Notes: generated by a model from the sequence alone, not told the origin. A stretch of DNA of 64,000 nt from Agromyces humatus (GCF_021228295.1 NZ_JAJQPD010000002.1:310001-374000); one strand, 5' to 3'. Counted from the first letter of the stretch, positions 13,956 to 24,184 are shown. A program made the numbers and translations.

Positions 13956-15478
13956 GACGAGATCCGGCGCATCGCGTTGGCCACGGCGACCGCGCGCAGC
14001 GGCGCAGCGGCCTTGTTGCGGGACTCCTCGAACTCCGAGTCGGCGTCGGAGTCGGCGACGAGACCGGCCCCCGCCTGCACGTGCGCGACGCCGTCGGCGA
14101 TGGTCGCCGTGCGGATCGCGATGGCGAGGTCGGCGTCGCCGCCGAACCCGAAGTAGCCGACGACTCCCCCGTAGAGACCGCGCTGCGCCGGCTCGAGATC
14201 GTCGATGATCTCGAGCGCACGCGGCTTCGGCGCGCCCGAGAGCGTGCCGGCCGGGAACGTCGCCCGGAAGACCTCGATGGCGTTGGTGCCGGGCGTGAGG
14301 TCGCCCTCGACCGACGAGACGAGGTGCATGATGTGGCTGAACCGCTCGACGCGCATGAACTCCGTCACTTCGACCGAACCCGCCGCGCAGACCTTGGCGA
14401 GATCGTTGCGTGCGAGGTCGACGAGCATCAGGTGCTCGGCCTGTTCCTTGGGGTCGGCGATGAGCTCCGCTTCGAGATCGGCGTCCTCTTCGGGCGTCGC
14501 GCCGCGCGGCTTCGACCCGGCGATCGGATGCGTGAACACCCGACCGCCCTGCACCTTGACCAGTGCTTCGGGCGACGATCCCACGATCCAGTACGGCTCC
14601 CCCGTGACGTCCTCGAGGTGTACGAAGTACATGTAGGGGCTCGGGTTGAGGCTGCGCAGCACGCGATACACGTCGAGCGGGTTCGCCGTGACCTCGTGTT
14701 CGAACCGCTGCGAGATGACCACCTGGAACACGTCGCCGTCGTGGATGTGCAGCTTCGAGCGATCGACGGCTCCGAGGAAGTCGCCGCGATCGGTTCGATG
14801 GCGCGGGTCGGCGGCGCGCGACAGGTCGATGTCGGCGAGCCACGCCTCGGCCGGCTGTGCGAGGCCCTGCTGCATGCGGTCGAGGCGGGCTTGCGCACCC
14901 TGCCAGAGGGTGTCGGCGGGCTCGCCGGAGTCATTCAGCACCGACGCGATGAGCTGCACCGTTCCCGTGCGGTGGTCGATGACGACGAGTTCGGCGACGA
15001 ACGAGAACGCCTGGCCGGGGATCCGCGACTCGGCCGGCGGCCGGTTCGGCAGATGCTCGATCTGCCGCACCGCCTCCCAGCCGATGAAACCCACGAGCCC
15101 ACCCGTGAGCGGCGGGGCGCCCGGGACGTCTTCGGTGCGCCAGCGCTCGAACATCGCCTCGAGGGCCTTCAGCGGCGGCAGGCCCGCCGCGGCGCCCAGT
15201 GCCCGCTCGGCGTCGAGGCCGTAGTCGAGCCATTCGACCCGGTCGTCGGCTTCGGTGATGACGCCGTATGACGAGACACCCACGAACGAGTACCGCGACC
15301 AGATGCCGCCCTGTTCGGCCGACTCGAGCAGGAACGTGCCCGGCCGCCCGTCGGCGAGCTTGCGGTAGATGCCCACCGGCGTCTCGCCGTCGGCGAACAG
15401 CTCGCGCACGACGGGCACGACCCGGCGCCCCGCGAGCAATCGGGTGAATTCGTCGAACGTGGTCGTGGCAACGGCCAA
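13952..15478 (-). CDS. trpE: anthranilate synthase component I
   Basis: 508 residues. It converts chorismate to anthranilate using ammonia from a TrpG subunit, which is not encoded here. The chorismate-binding half is intact: QVVISQRFE, SPSPYMYFV-like NPSPYMYFVHL, GSSPEALVKV, PIAGSKPRGATPEED, LMLVDLARNDLAKVC and TFPAGTLSGAPKPRALEII. The N-terminal regulatory half contains FLLESAEQGGIWSRYSFVG, close to the LLES feedback motif. The start is TTG at 15478 with GAGGAGAG a few bases upstream. Only 16 bases separate it from hisI, leaving no room for a leader-peptide attenuator, so any Trp control must act elsewhere. Confidence 0.96.
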   Translation of the reverse strand: MAVATTTFDEFTRLLAGRRVVPVVRELFADGETPVGIYRKLADGRPGTFLLESAEQGGIWSRYSFVGVSSYGVITEADDRVEWLDYGLDAERALGAAAGLPPLKALEAMFERWRTEDVPGAPPLTGGLVGFIGWEAVRQIEHLPNRPPAESRIPGQAFSFVAELVVIDHRTGTVQLIASVLNDSGEPADTLWQGAQARLDRMQQGLAQPAEAWLADIDLSRAADPRHRTDRGDFLGAVDRSKLHIHDGDVFQVVISQRFEHEVTANPLDVYRVLRSLNPSPYMYFVHLEDVTGEPYWIVGSSPEALVKVQGGRVFTHPIAGSKPRGATPEEDADLEAELIADPKEQAEHLMLVDLARNDLAKVCAAGSVEVTEFMRVERFSHIMHLVSSVEGDLTPGTNAIEVFRATFPAGTLSGAPKPRALEIIDDLEPAQRGLYGGVVGYFGFGGDADLAIAIRTATIADGVAHVQAGAGLVADSDADSEFEESRNKAAAPLRAVAVANAMRRISS

Positions 15479-15494
15479 CGGTCTCTCCTCGTCG

Positions 15495-15872
15495 TCAGTC
15501 GGCGGGCGGGAAACCCTGCACGACGTCGATCGGATCGCCGTCGAAGCAGGTGCGGGTGCCGGTGTGGCAGGCGACGCCGATCTGCTCGACGCGTACGAGG
15601 AGCGTATCGGCGTCGCAGTCGAGTGCGGCCGAACGCACGTACTGGGCGTGCCCGGACGTGTCGCCCTTGCGCCAGTACTCCTGTCGCGAACGCGACCAGA
15701 ACGTCACGCGCCCCTCGGTGAGCGTGCGGCGCAGGGCCTCTCGGTCCATCCAGCCGAGCATGAGCATCTCGCCCGTGTCCCACTGCTGGATGACCGCCGG
15801 CAGCAGTCCCTGGTCGTCGAACTCGGCGCGATCGAGCGCCTGCGCAGCGGTCGACACGGTGGCGTCGGTCAT
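15495..15872 (-). CDS. hisI: phosphoribosyl-AMP cyclohydrolase
   Basis: 125 residues, third step of histidine synthesis (opens the adenine ring of PR-AMP). The signature features are present: [35 protein letters not shown], the metal-binding DCDADTLLV and the two cysteines in [12 protein letters not shown]. It is monofunctional; the pyrophosphohydrolase HisE is a separate gene upstream. The ATG at 15872 overlaps the hisF stop by four bases. Confidence 0.96.
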   Translation of the reverse strand: MTDATVSTAAQALDRAEFDDQGLLPAVIQQWDTGEMLMLGWMDREALRRTLTEGRVTFWSRSRQEYWRKGDTSGHAQYVRSAALDCDADTLLVRVEQIGVACHTGTRTCFDGDPIDVVQGFPPAD

Positions 15873-16630
15873 CGCACGATCCTCCCATCGGCCGCCAGCG
15901 CGGCCTTCACCTCGCCGATCGTGATCTCACCGTTGTGGAACACGGATGCCGCGAGCACGGCGTCGGCGCCCGCAGCGACCGCCGGGGCGAAGTGCGCGAC
16001 CGCGCCGGCACCGCCGGAGGCGATCACCGGCACCCGCGAGAGCTCGCGCATGAGCGAGGTCAACTCGAGGTCGAAGCCCGCCTTGGTTCCGTCGGCGTCG
16101 ATCGAGTTCACGAGCAGCTCGCCCGCACCCAGTTCGATGGCCTGCCGCGCCCATTCGAGGGCATCGAGGTCGGTCTCGGTGCGCCCGCCGTGCGTGGTCA
16201 CGACGAAGCCCGACGCGGTGCGATCCGAACGCTTCACGTCGAGCGAGAGCACGAGCACCTGCGCGCCGAACCGGTCGGCGATCTCGGCGATGAGCGGCGG
16301 GCGGGCGATCGCTGCGCTGTTGACGCCGATCTTGTCGGCGCCGTGGCCGAGCAGGCGTGCGACGTCTTCGGCGGAGCGGACCCCACCGCCGACGGTGAGC
16401 GGGATGAAGACCTGCTCGGCGACCCGCTGCACCATGTCGTAGGTGGTCGAGCGGTCGTCGACGGTCGCCGTGACGTCGAGGAACGTGAGCTCGTCGGCGC
16501 CCTGCTCGGAGTAGCGCGCCGCGAGCTCGACGGGATCGCCGGCATCACGCAGGTTCTGGAAGTTCACACCCTTGACGACGCGCCCCGCAGCGACGTCGAG
16601 ACACGGGATCACACGGACTGCGAGTGACAT
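15869..16630 (-). CDS. hisF: imidazole glycerol phosphate synthase cyclase subunit
   Basis: 253 residues, (beta/alpha)8 barrel. With HisH, not in this window, it makes imidazole glycerol phosphate and AICAR. The catalytic Asp near the N-terminus ([18 protein letters not shown]), the central Asp in [19 protein letters not shown] and the phosphate sites GGVRSAEDV and [10 protein letters not shown] are visible. It sits 7 bases after hisG and overlaps hisI. Confidence 0.97.
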   Translation of the reverse strand: MSLAVRVIPCLDVAAGRVVKGVNFQNLRDAGDPVELAARYSEQGADELTFLDVTATVDDRSTTYDMVQRVAEQVFIPLTVGGGVRSAEDVARLLGHGADKIGVNSAAIARPPLIAEIADRFGAQVLVLSLDVKRSDRTASGFVVTTHGGRTETDLDALEWARQAIELGAGELLVNSIDADGTKAGFDLELTSLMRELSRVPVIASGGAGAVAHFAPAVAAGADAVLAASVFHNGEITIGEVKAALAADGRIVR

Positions 16631-16637
16631 GTCGGGC

Positions 16638-17495
16638 TCACAGCCGCGCGGCGTGGATGGCGCTGACGAGGATCGCGCGGGCGCCCAGCGAGTAGAGCTC
16701 GTCCATGACGTGGTTCATGTCGATGCGCGGGATCATGACGCGCACCGCCACCCACTCGGGGTCCTGCAGCGGTGAGACCGTCGGCGACTCGAAGCCCGGT
16801 GCGGCCGCGGTCGCCCGCTCGAGGTGCTCGACGGGGATGTCGTAGTCGAGCAGCACGTACTGCCGGGCGACGAGCACACCCTGCAGACGCCGAAGCAACG
16901 TCGCCGCCGACGGCTTGTCGACGCCCGATCCGATGAGCACTGCCTCGGAGTCGAGGATGACCGGTCCGAAGATCTCGAGTCCGGCCTGGCGGAGCGTCGA
17001 CCCCGTCGAGACGACGTCGGCGACCGCGTCGGCCACGCCGAGGCGCACCGCCGACTCGACCGCGCCATCGAGCTTCACGAGCTTCGCGGGAGTGACTCCG
17101 TGACCGGCGAGGAAGTCGCCGACGAGACCCGGGTAGCTCGTGGCCACCCGGACACCCTCGAGATCGGCCAGCTGTGAGAACGCTCCGGCGGGGCCGGCGA
17201 AGCGGAAGGTGGAGTCGCCGAATCCGAGCGGTGCGATCTCTGCGGCATCCGACCCGGAATCGAGCAGGAGGTCGCGCCCGGTGATGCCGACGTCGAGCGC
17301 ACCCGAGCCGACGTACGTGGCGATGTCGCGCGGGCGGAGGTAGAAGAACTCGACGCCGTTGCGAGGGTCGGCGGTGTGCAGGTCACGCGGGTCACGGCGA
17401 CCGGTGTACCCGGCCTCCCAGAGCATCTGCGCGGCGGTCTCGGCGAGCGAGCCCTTGTTGGGCACGGCGATTCGGAGCATGGGCTGGTTCGGCAT
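16638..17495 (-). CDS. hisG: ATP phosphoribosyltransferase
   Basis: About 285 residues, the long (HisG-L) form carrying a C-terminal ACT-like regulatory domain for histidine feedback. It catalyses the first step, ATP plus PRPP to PR-ATP. The N-terminus [19 protein letters not shown], the PRPP loop [14 protein letters not shown] (about 165) and the C-terminal [18 protein letters not shown] are typical. The start is uncertain: in-frame ATGs exist at 17531, 17495 and 17480 and none has a strong Shine-Dalgarno. I give 17495; alignment to relatives favours 17480 or 17495. It follows hisE closely. Confidence 0.93.
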   Translation of the reverse strand: MPNQPMLRIAVPNKGSLAETAAQMLWEAGYTGRRDPRDLHTADPRNGVEFFYLRPRDIATYVGSGALDVGITGRDLLLDSGSDAAEIAPLGFGDSTFRFAGPAGAFSQLADLEGVRVATSYPGLVGDFLAGHGVTPAKLVKLDGAVESAVRLGVADAVADVVSTGSTLRQAGLEIFGPVILDSEAVLIGSGVDKPSAATLLRRLQGVLVARQYVLLDYDIPVEHLERATAAAPGFESPTVSPLQDPEWVAVRVMIPRIDMNHVMDELYSLGARAILVSAIHAARL

Positions 17496-17539
17496 TTCAC
17501 GGCTTTCGTGTCGACGGGTCTGATCGGTCATGGACGTGA

Positions 17540-17803
17540 TCAGAGATGTCGGTACACGTCAGCGGGTGCGAGGCCCTTCGCGAGCATGAGGACCTGCAGG
17601 TGGTAGAGCAGCTGCGAGATCTCTCCTGCCGTCTCGTCGTCGCCCTGGTACTCGGCGGCCATCCACACCTCGGCCGCCTCTTCGACGATCTTCTTGCCGA
17701 TGGCGTGCACTCCGGCATCGAGCTCGCGCACGGTTCCGGAACCCTCGGGACGGGTGCGGGCCTTGTCGCTCAGCTCGACGAAGAGCTCGTCGAATGTCTT
17801 CAC
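17540..17803 (-). CDS. hisE: phosphoribosyl-ATP pyrophosphatase
   Basis: 87 residues, an all-alpha MazG-like enzyme hydrolysing PR-ATP to PR-AMP, the second histidine step. The metal-binding [10 protein letters not shown] helix (about 40-49) and the basic [10 protein letters not shown] segment are diagnostic. It begins at GTG 17803, nine bases after rpe, and stands in front of hisG as in other actinobacteria. Confidence 0.95.
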   Translation of the reverse strand: MKTFDELFVELSDKARTRPEGSGTVRELDAGVHAIGKKIVEEAAEVWMAAEYQGDDETAGEISQLLYHLQVLMLAKGLAPADVYRHL

Positions 17804-17812
17804 CCGTCTAGG

Positions 17813-18484
17813 CTACCGGTGCGAATGCGGGTGCGCCGCCGCGGCGTCACGGAGCTCGGCGATGCGCTGTGCCGGGTCGTCGCCGTTGAAGACCGCGGAT
17901 CCTGCGACGAACGTGTCGGCGCCGGCCTCGGCGGCCATGCCGATCGTCTCGGCGGTGATGCCGCCGTCGACCTGCAGCCACACGTCGAGCCCGGCATCGT
18001 GCACGGCGTCGGCGATGCGTGCGAGCTTGGGCATCGTCTCGGGGATGAACGACTGGCCGCCGAAGCCCGGCTCGACCGTCATCACGAGCACCTGGTCGAA
18101 CTCGGGCAGCAGGTCGAGGTAGGGCGTGGCATCGGTGCCCGGCTTCAGCGCGATGCCCGCCCGCGCCCCGATCTGGCGCAGCCGCCGTGCGAGGGCGACC
18201 GGTTCGCCAGCAGCTTCGGCGTGGAAGGTCACGGAGTACGCGCCCGCCTCTGCGTAGCCCGGCCCCCACCGATCGGGGTCGTCAATCATGAGGTGCACGT
18301 CGAGCGGGACGGGGCTCACCTGCGCCAGTCGCTGCACCATCGGCAGCCCGAACGTCAGGTTGGGCACGAAGTGGTTGTCCATGATGTCGACGTGCACCAG
18401 GTCGGCGGTCGAGATGCGCCCGAGCTCGCGCTCGAGGTTGGCGAAATCGGCAGCGAGGATGCTCGGGTTGATCCGCGTCGTCAT
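17813..18484 (-). CDS. rpe: ribulose-phosphate 3-epimerase
   Basis: 223 residues, a metal-dependent TIM barrel interconverting ribulose 5-phosphate and xylulose 5-phosphate. Motifs are INPSILAADFANLERE at the N-terminus, VDIMDNHFVPNLTFG with the metal-binding His/Asp, DVHLMID, and MTVEPGFGGQSFI. The C-terminus VDGGITAETI / VAGSAVF binds phosphate. It lies between rsmB and hisE, an order typical of actinobacteria, and feeds pentose phosphate needed for PRPP. Confidence 0.96.
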   Translation of the reverse strand: MTTRINPSILAADFANLERELGRISTADLVHVDIMDNHFVPNLTFGLPMVQRLAQVSPVPLDVHLMIDDPDRWGPGYAEAGAYSVTFHAEAAGEPVALARRLRQIGARAGIALKPGTDATPYLDLLPEFDQVLVMTVEPGFGGQSFIPETMPKLARIADAVHDAGLDVWLQVDGGITAETIGMAAEAGADTFVAGSAVFNGDDPAQRIAELRDAAAAHPHSHR

Positions 18485-18518
18485 GTCGTCAGCCTACCGA
18501 TCACCGCACGGCGTGAAG

Positions 18519-19994
18519 TCACCCGGTGCGTTCGAGCAGGGCGATGAACATCGCATCGGTGCCGTGCCGGTGCGGCCAGAGCTGCACGGTGTCGGGCGTG
18601 CCGGCGAGGTCGAGCGGATGCCGCGACACTTCGGCGACCACGGCGCGCGTGTCGAGCTGCACGACCTCGCCGGCGTGCCGCTCGAGCGCCGCGCGCAGGG
18701 TGCCGAAGGTCTCGGCCGTGTGCGGCGAGCACGTGACGTAGGCGAGGACCCCGCCGGGCCTGAGCGATCGGATCGCGGCGTCGAGCAAGTCGCCCTGCAG
18801 TTTCGTGAGTTCGGCGACATCGGCCGGCTGCTTGCGCCAGCGCGCCTCGGGTCGACGGCGCAGGGCACCGAGCCCCGTGCAGGGCGCATCGAGCAGGATG
18901 CGGTCGAATCCGCCCTCGGCGCCGAGCGCCGCGGCGTCGAGCTCGCGACCGTCGAGTTCATGCACCTCGACGGCGAGCGGCACGCCGGCGATCGCCTTGC
19001 GCACGAGCTCGGCGCGTGCGGGAACGACCTCGTTGGCGGCGAGCACCGCGCCGGTCGCGAGCGCCTCGGCCGCGAGGATCGCGGTCTTGCCCCCCGGGCC
19101 GGCGCACAAGTCGAGCCAGCGCTCGCCCGGCGCGACCGGGCGAGCCCGGGTCAGCGCGAGCGCCGCGAGCTGCGACCCTTCGTCCTGCACGCGCACGCGG
19201 CCCTGAGATCGCCCGACGAGCGCGAGCGGATGACCCGCCGTGAAGCCGAGCGGCGAGTACGCGTTCGGCGTGCCGAGGTCGTCGGGGCCCGGGACATCCG
19301 CACCCGGAAGCGCGACGAGGTTCACGCGCGGTGCGGCGTTGTCGGCGGCCAGCAGCGCGTCGAGTTCGTCGCCGCGCTGCTCGTGGGCGAGGGCGGCGCG
19401 CAGCGCGCGGACGATCCACTTCGGATGCGACGACACGGCGGCGAGCTTCGCGTCGGCACCGCCCGGGGTCTCGCGCGCGACGTGTTCGCGCCACTCCTCG
19501 GGCGACGTGCGCGAGATCGTGCGGAGTACCGCGTTGACGAAGCCCGTCGCGCCGGGCGCGATGCGCTTGGCGAGCACGACCGACTCGTTGACTGCGGCGT
19601 GCGTCGGCACCCGCGTGGCGAGCAGCTGGTGGGCACCGAGCCGCAGGATGTCGAGCACCGGCGGGTCGATGCGGTCGGTCGGGCGCCCTGCTGCGAGCGC
19701 GATGACGGCGTCGTAGAAGCCCTGCATGCGCAGGGTGCCGTAGCCGAGCTCGGTCGCGAGGGCGGCGTCTTCGGGGCTGAGGCGCGACCGCTCGATGCGG
19801 GCCGGCATGAGCAGGTTCGCGTACGCCTCGTCGATGCGCACCGCCTCGAGCACCTCGTAGGCGACGATTCGTGCGGGCGAGACGCGCACCTGCTTCGGTT
19901 CGCGCGTGTCGTCGCGACGCGGTCGGCCCCCGCGGCCGGTGCGCCGGTTGCCGCCGCTGCCGCGGTCGGTGCTGCCGCCACGCTGATCGCTCAT
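18519..19994 (-). CDS. rsmB: 16S rRNA (cytosine-5) methyltransferase RsmB
   Basis: 491 residues. After a low-complexity Gly/Arg-rich N-terminus comes a NusB-like RNA-binding domain (about 45-190) and a SAM-dependent RNA m5C methyltransferase domain: LDLCAGPGGKTAIL (about 295), catalytic Cys in LDAPCTGLGALRRRPE and the second Cys in VTCSPHTAET. In E. coli the enzyme methylates C967 of 16S rRNA. I chose the ATG at 19994 because it overlaps the fmt stop (ATGA); an upstream in-frame start would lie inside fmt. The fmt-rsmB pairing is conserved across bacteria. Confidence 0.94.
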   Translation of the reverse strand: MSDQRGGSTDRGSGGNRRTGRGGRPRRDDTREPKQVRVSPARIVAYEVLEAVRIDEAYANLLMPARIERSRLSPEDAALATELGYGTLRMQGFYDAVIALAAGRPTDRIDPPVLDILRLGAHQLLATRVPTHAAVNESVVLAKRIAPGATGFVNAVLRTISRTSPEEWREHVARETPGGADAKLAAVSSHPKWIVRALRAALAHEQRGDELDALLAADNAAPRVNLVALPGADVPGPDDLGTPNAYSPLGFTAGHPLALVGRSQGRVRVQDEGSQLAALALTRARPVAPGERWLDLCAGPGGKTAILAAEALATGAVLAANEVVPARAELVRKAIAGVPLAVEVHELDGRELDAAALGAEGGFDRILLDAPCTGLGALRRRPEARWRKQPADVAELTKLQGDLLDAAIRSLRPGGVLAYVTCSPHTAETFGTLRAALERHAGEVVQLDTRAVVAEVSRHPLDLAGTPDTVQLWPHRHGTDAMFIALLERTG

Positions 19995-20908
19995 CGCGCG
20001 ACCGCCTCGTCGACGCCGAGCCCACGCCACCAGTCCGCAGCCCCCATCGGGGTGCGCCCGGCGGGCTGCACCCGCAGCAGTTCGACGGCGCCGTCGGCGG
20101 TACCGACGAGGATGCGCCTGCCTTCGGCGCGCGCGACCCCCGCCGCGAGGTTCGCCGGGCCGTCGAACGGCCGAGCCCCGAGCACCTTCAGCCGCGCGCC
20201 GCCGACCTCGGTGAACGCGCCCGGTTCGGGCGTGACCCCGCGGAACCTCGCGTCGACCGCGGCGGTCGACTGCGCCCAGTCGAGTCGAGCGTCGTCGATG
20301 GCGAGTTTGGGGGCGAACGAGGGGGCGCCGGCTTGCGGGGTCGCGATCGCGGTGCGCGCGCCGATCGCGTCGACCACACCGGCGGTGAGTTCAGCGCCCG
20401 ACACCGCGAGGGCATCGAGGAGCTCGCCGGCGGTCTCACCCGCGCCGACATCGCGCCGCACGGTGGCGAAGACGTCGCCCGCGTCGAGCTCGGCGACGAG
20501 CTGGAAGACGGATGCCCCGGTGACGGCGTCGCCCGCGATGAGCGCCCGCTGCACCGGCGCGGCGCCACGCCAGGCGGGCAGCAACGAGAAGTGCAGGTTG
20601 ATCCAGCCGTACTCGGGCAGAGAGAGGAGCGGCTCGCGCACGAGCCCGCCGTACGCGACGATGACGCCGAGGTCGGGTTCGAGCGCGGCGATCGCCGCCG
20701 TGGCCCGTTCATCGAGGCGCGCCGCGTCGATCACCGGCAGGCCGAGCCGCGCCGCGGCCTGCGCCACGGGAGACGCCGTGAGCACCCGCTTGCGCCCGAG
20801 CGGCGCAGGCGGTCGCGTCACGACGCCAACGACCTCGTGCGGCCCGGCGACGAGTCGCTCGAGGGTCGGCACAGCGGGCGCCGGTGTTCCGGCGAAGACG
20901 AGACGCAA
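19991..20908 (-). CDS. fmt: methionyl-tRNA formyltransferase
   Basis: 305 residues. It formylates initiator Met-tRNA using 10-formyl-THF. The N-terminus RLVFAGTPAPAVPTLERL, the formyl-THF site HFSLLPAWRGAAPVQRAL with the catalytic Asn/His, and QLVAELDAGDVF are all present; the C-terminal OB-like domain ends WWRGLGVDEAVAR. The start is most likely TTG at 20908, with GGAG about 10 bases upstream, giving MRLVFAG as in relatives; an in-frame GTG at 20917 is too close to the same GGAG. Confidence 0.94.
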   Translation of the reverse strand: MRLVFAGTPAPAVPTLERLVAGPHEVVGVVTRPPAPLGRKRVLTASPVAQAAARLGLPVIDAARLDERATAAIAALEPDLGVIVAYGGLVREPLLSLPEYGWINLHFSLLPAWRGAAPVQRALIAGDAVTGASVFQLVAELDAGDVFATVRRDVGAGETAGELLDALAVSGAELTAGVVDAIGARTAIATPQAGAPSFAPKLAIDDARLDWAQSTAAVDARFRGVTPEPGAFTEVGGARLKVLGARPFDGPANLAAGVARAEGRRILVGTADGAVELLRVQPAGRTPMGAADWWRGLGVDEAVAR

Positions 20909-20960
20909 GTGGGGCACACTCCATTCTGGCGGATAGTCCGGCAGGCGGGCCGCTGCTCGC

Positions 20961-22925
20961 CTACGACACCTCGGGGTCGTCGAATCGAACCCGCAACGTC
21001 GGCGCCTTGCGCACGGGCTGTCCGGCGACCGGGCGGCGGCGCTCGGTCGCGACCCGGATCTGCTCGGCCTTGAGGATCTCGGCGACGCGTGTGGCGGCGG
21101 CGTAGTCGGCCCGCACGATCGCGCGTTCGAGTCCGGCGTCCTCGGGCACCGGCCCGAGCACGTCGACCGCGGTGCCGAGCTCGTCGAGGGCGGTGAGCGC
21201 GTGCTCGAGGTGTTCACGCCTGGCGCGCACCGTGGCGACCCTCACGGCGGGCGGGAACCGGAGTTCTCGACGGGCGGCGAGTTCGGCGGACGCCCACCGG
21301 TCATGCCGCCACGTCGCGAGCGCGGTGCCGATGGCGCCGCCCACCCCGACGAGGAACACGGGCGCTGCGGGCGCCGCGAGTGCCGCGGCGTTCGACCACC
21401 ACCGCAGGCAGTCCTCGGCCACACGCAGCGACTCGCGCAGGAGCATCCGCTCGCCGTCGAGCAGCAGAACGGCGCGGTAGCCGCCCTCGGCGATCGGTTC
21501 GGCACCGCGCGTCGCGACGACGAGCTGCGGCGTCGCATCGACGGTGAGCACGGGATGCTCACCGTCGGAGCGCACGATGCGAACGGCCGGGAACGCCCGA
21601 CCGAGGTCTTCGGCGGTGCGCGCAGAGCCCACGGTCGCGCCGCGAAGGCGGGTGCCGTCGCAGTTGGCGCAATGCCAGTCGGCCGCGCTGCGACCGCAGA
21701 GCCGGCAGTGCGGCGCGCCCGTGGCCGTGGGCGATGCCAGCGCTCCGCCGCACGTCGTGCACGACCCGGGCTCACGGCACGTCTCGCACACGAGCGACGG
21801 TGCGTACCCCGGCTGCGAGACCTGCACGAGCACGGGTCCGATGCGCACCGCCTCGGCCGCCGCGGTCCACGCCGTCGACGGGATGCGAGCGGCCCGAGCC
21901 CGCTCGTCGGCCGCCGCCTGGTTCTCGGTGATGACGACGTGCGGGCGGACGGCCCGGGCACGAGGCACCGCATGCACCCAGCCGATCTCGACGAGGCGCT
22001 GCACATCGACGCTGCGCGTGTGACCGAGGAACAGCAGGGCGGCGCCCGACTGCTCCTGCCGCACGAGGGCCGCATCGCGGGCGTGAACCCCGGGGGCGAG
22101 CGGCTCGGCCTGCAGTGCGTCGCCGTCGTCCCAGAGGCCGATGAGCCCGAGTCGGTGCGCCGGTGCGTAGACCGCCGATCGGTTTCCGACGATGACGCGG
22201 GCGACCGGTTCACCCGCCCGCAGAAGCCCGCGGTAGCGCTCGGCGCCAGGCTGACGCGCATCGGTGCGGATGAGCCGACTCGGGTCGACCCGTTCGGCGA
22301 GGGCCGCCTCGATCTGGTCTTGATCGCGGTAGTCGGGAACGACGAGGATCGCGCTCCGATCATCGGCCAGCGTGCGCACGGCAGCGTCGGCGAGGGTCAC
22401 GGCCCACGCGCCGACCCATGCTCCGCTGTCGAGGCGCACGGGTTGCGGGAGGGCGGCGAGGGTCATCCGTTCGCCGTCGCGGAGGCCGCGCTCGACGGCG
22501 CCCTCGTCGTAGCCGGCGATCGGCGGCGGCTCGACCGGCAGCGGCCCGGGTGGCGTCATGTCGGCGAGCCACGCCTTCTCGGCGCGCACGTAGCGGCTCG
22601 GGATCGCGAGGCGCAGGATGTCGCTCGCGGTGCCCGCGGCGCGGTCGGCGAGCCGGCGGGCGAGCCGCCACACGTCGTCGTCGAGCATCGGCACCTCTGA
22701 CACGATGTCGTCGAGCTCGGCGAGCCGGCCGCCGTACTCGCTCGATTCGGCGAGCTCGACGATCCACCCCTGCGCGATGCGACCGCCGCTGCGAAGTGGA
22801 ACCCGCACGCGCTGCCCGGCGCGGACGACCGCCGAAAGGCGCGCGGGGACGACGTAGTCGAACAGCTGGTCGAGCTGCGGCAGTGGCGAGTCGACGAGCA
22901 CCCTTGCGACGGGGCCGCCGCTCAC
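20961..22925 (-). CDS. priA: primosomal protein N' (PriA), ATPase-degenerate actinobacterial type
   Basis: 654 residues, aligned along its length with PriA (replication restart), but lacking helicase ATP-binding motifs. There is no GxTGSGKT Walker A; the place of the DEEH box holds LIGLWDDGDA, following GNRSAVYAPAHRLG, which matches PriA's GTRSA-FAP motif. The N-terminal DNA-binding domain (VLVDSPLPQLDQLFDYVVP) and the zinc-binding cysteine cluster are kept: CETC, CTTC, CRLC, CANC around residues 380-430. GTG at 22925 follows the metK stop by one base. Known actinobacterial PriA proteins share this loss, so it is probably a DNA-binding scaffold, not an active helicase. Confidence 0.92.
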   Translation of the reverse strand: MSGGPVARVLVDSPLPQLDQLFDYVVPARLSAVVRAGQRVRVPLRSGGRIAQGWIVELAESSEYGGRLAELDDIVSEVPMLDDDVWRLARRLADRAAGTASDILRLAIPSRYVRAEKAWLADMTPPGPLPVEPPPIAGYDEGAVERGLRDGERMTLAALPQPVRLDSGAWVGAWAVTLADAAVRTLADDRSAILVVPDYRDQDQIEAALAERVDPSRLIRTDARQPGAERYRGLLRAGEPVARVIVGNRSAVYAPAHRLGLIGLWDDGDALQAEPLAPGVHARDAALVRQEQSGAALLFLGHTRSVDVQRLVEIGWVHAVPRARAVRPHVVITENQAAADERARAARIPSTAWTAAAEAVRIGPVLVQVSQPGYAPSLVCETCREPGSCTTCGGALASPTATGAPHCRLCGRSAADWHCANCDGTRLRGATVGSARTAEDLGRAFPAVRIVRSDGEHPVLTVDATPQLVVATRGAEPIAEGGYRAVLLLDGERMLLRESLRVAEDCLRWWSNAAALAAPAAPVFLVGVGGAIGTALATWRHDRWASAELAARRELRFPPAVRVATVRARREHLEHALTALDELGTAVDVLGPVPEDAGLERAIVRADYAAATRVAEILKAEQIRVATERRRPVAGQPVRKAPTLRVRFDDPEVS

Positions 22926-22926
22926 G

Positions 22927-24120
22927 TCAGAGCCCGGCGGCGGCGCGCAGGTCGTCGACGCGGTCGAGGTTCTCCCACGTGAAGTCGGGCAGCTCTCGCC
23001 CGAAGTGGCCGTAGCTCGCGGTCTGCGCGTAGATGGGTCGCAGCAGATCGAGGTCGCGGATGATCGCGGCCGGGCGCAGGTCGAACACGTCGCGGATCGC
23101 GGCGATGATCTGGTCGTCGGGCAGTGCGCCGGTGCCGAACGTCTCGACGTAGAGACCCACGGGCGATGCCGCGCCGATCGCGTACGCGACCTGCAGCTCG
23201 AGACGGTCGGCGAGGCCGGCCGCGACGGCGTTCTTGGCGACCCAGCGCATGGCGTACGCCGCCGAGCGGTCGACCTTGGACGGGTCCTTTCCGCTGAAGG
23301 CGCCGCCGCCGTGGCGGCTCGAGCCGCCGTACGTGTCGATGATGATCTTGCGCCCGGTGAGGCCGGCATCGCCCTGGGGGCCGCCGATCTCGAACCGGCC
23401 CGTGGGGTTGATGAGCACCTTGAGGGCGGGCCGTGCGAGCTCGACCGTGTCGAGCACCGGCCCGATGACGAGCTCTTCGACCTCGGCGCGCAGCTGTTCG
23501 GTCGAGACCGCCGGCGAGTGCTGCGTCGACAGCACCACCGTGTCGATCGTCTGCGGCACCTGACCGTCGTAGCCGACCGTGACCTGCGTCTTGCCGTCGG
23601 GCCGGAGGTAGTCGAGTTCACCCTTCTTGCGCACGGCGGCGAGCCGCTCGGCCATGCGGTGCGCGAGCCAGATCGGCACCGGCATGAGCTCGGGCGTCTC
23701 GCGGGTCGCATAGCCGAACATGATGCCCTGGTCGCCGGCACCCTGTTGGTCGAGCACGTCGTCGCTCGCACGCTCGCGCGACTCGAACGCACGGTCGACG
23801 CCCTGCGCGATGTCGGGCGATTGGCCGCCGATCGACACGGAGACGCCGCACGAACGCCCGTCGAACCACACGTCTGACGAGTCGTAGCCGATCGAGGTGA
23901 TGCGCTCACGCACGATCGCGGGGATCTCGACGTAGCCCGATGTCGTCACCTCGCCGGCGACGTGCACGAGGCCGGTCGTCACGAGGGTCTCGACCGCGAC
24001 CCGGCTGTGCGGGTCTTCCGCGAGCAGCGCGTCGAGGATCGAATCCGACACCTGGTCGCAGATCTTGTCGGGGTGCCCCTCGGTCACGGACTCGGAGGTG
24101 AAGAGTCGGAGTGCGCTCAT
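22927..24120 (-). CDS. metK: S-adenosylmethionine synthase
   Basis: 397 residues. It makes SAM from methionine and ATP. Motifs: [20 protein letters not shown] with the catalytic His, [12 protein letters not shown], the phosphate loop [19 protein letters not shown] and [12 protein letters not shown]. Length and motifs are standard. No SAM riboswitch is recognisable in the 64-base gap before it. AAGGAA lies about 12 bases upstream of the ATG, longer than usual spacing. It follows coaBC and abuts priA. Confidence 0.97.
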   Translation of the reverse strand: MSALRLFTSESVTEGHPDKICDQVSDSILDALLAEDPHSRVAVETLVTTGLVHVAGEVTTSGYVEIPAIVRERITSIGYDSSDVWFDGRSCGVSVSIGGQSPDIAQGVDRAFESRERASDDVLDQQGAGDQGIMFGYATRETPELMPVPIWLAHRMAERLAAVRKKGELDYLRPDGKTQVTVGYDGQVPQTIDTVVLSTQHSPAVSTEQLRAEVEELVIGPVLDTVELARPALKVLINPTGRFEIGGPQGDAGLTGRKIIIDTYGGSSRHGGGAFSGKDPSKVDRSAAYAMRWVAKNAVAAGLADRLELQVAYAIGAASPVGLYVETFGTGALPDDQIIAAIRDVFDLRPAAIIRDLDLLRPIYAQTASYGHFGRELPDFTWENLDRVDDLRAAAGL

Positions 24121-24184
24121 GTGCGGTCAGATTCCTTCGGTGTTGCTGCGGGTGCCGCGCGCTCGGCGCGAGGCGGTGCGGGCG

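Noticed and set aside
15479-15494. Trp leader-peptide attenuator before trpE
   Set aside because: Only 16 bases separate hisI and trpE and there are no tandem Trp codons or competing hairpins.
24121-24184. SAM riboswitch before metK
   Set aside because: The gap is 64 bases and shows no conserved SAM-I/II/IV core; base pairing is weak.
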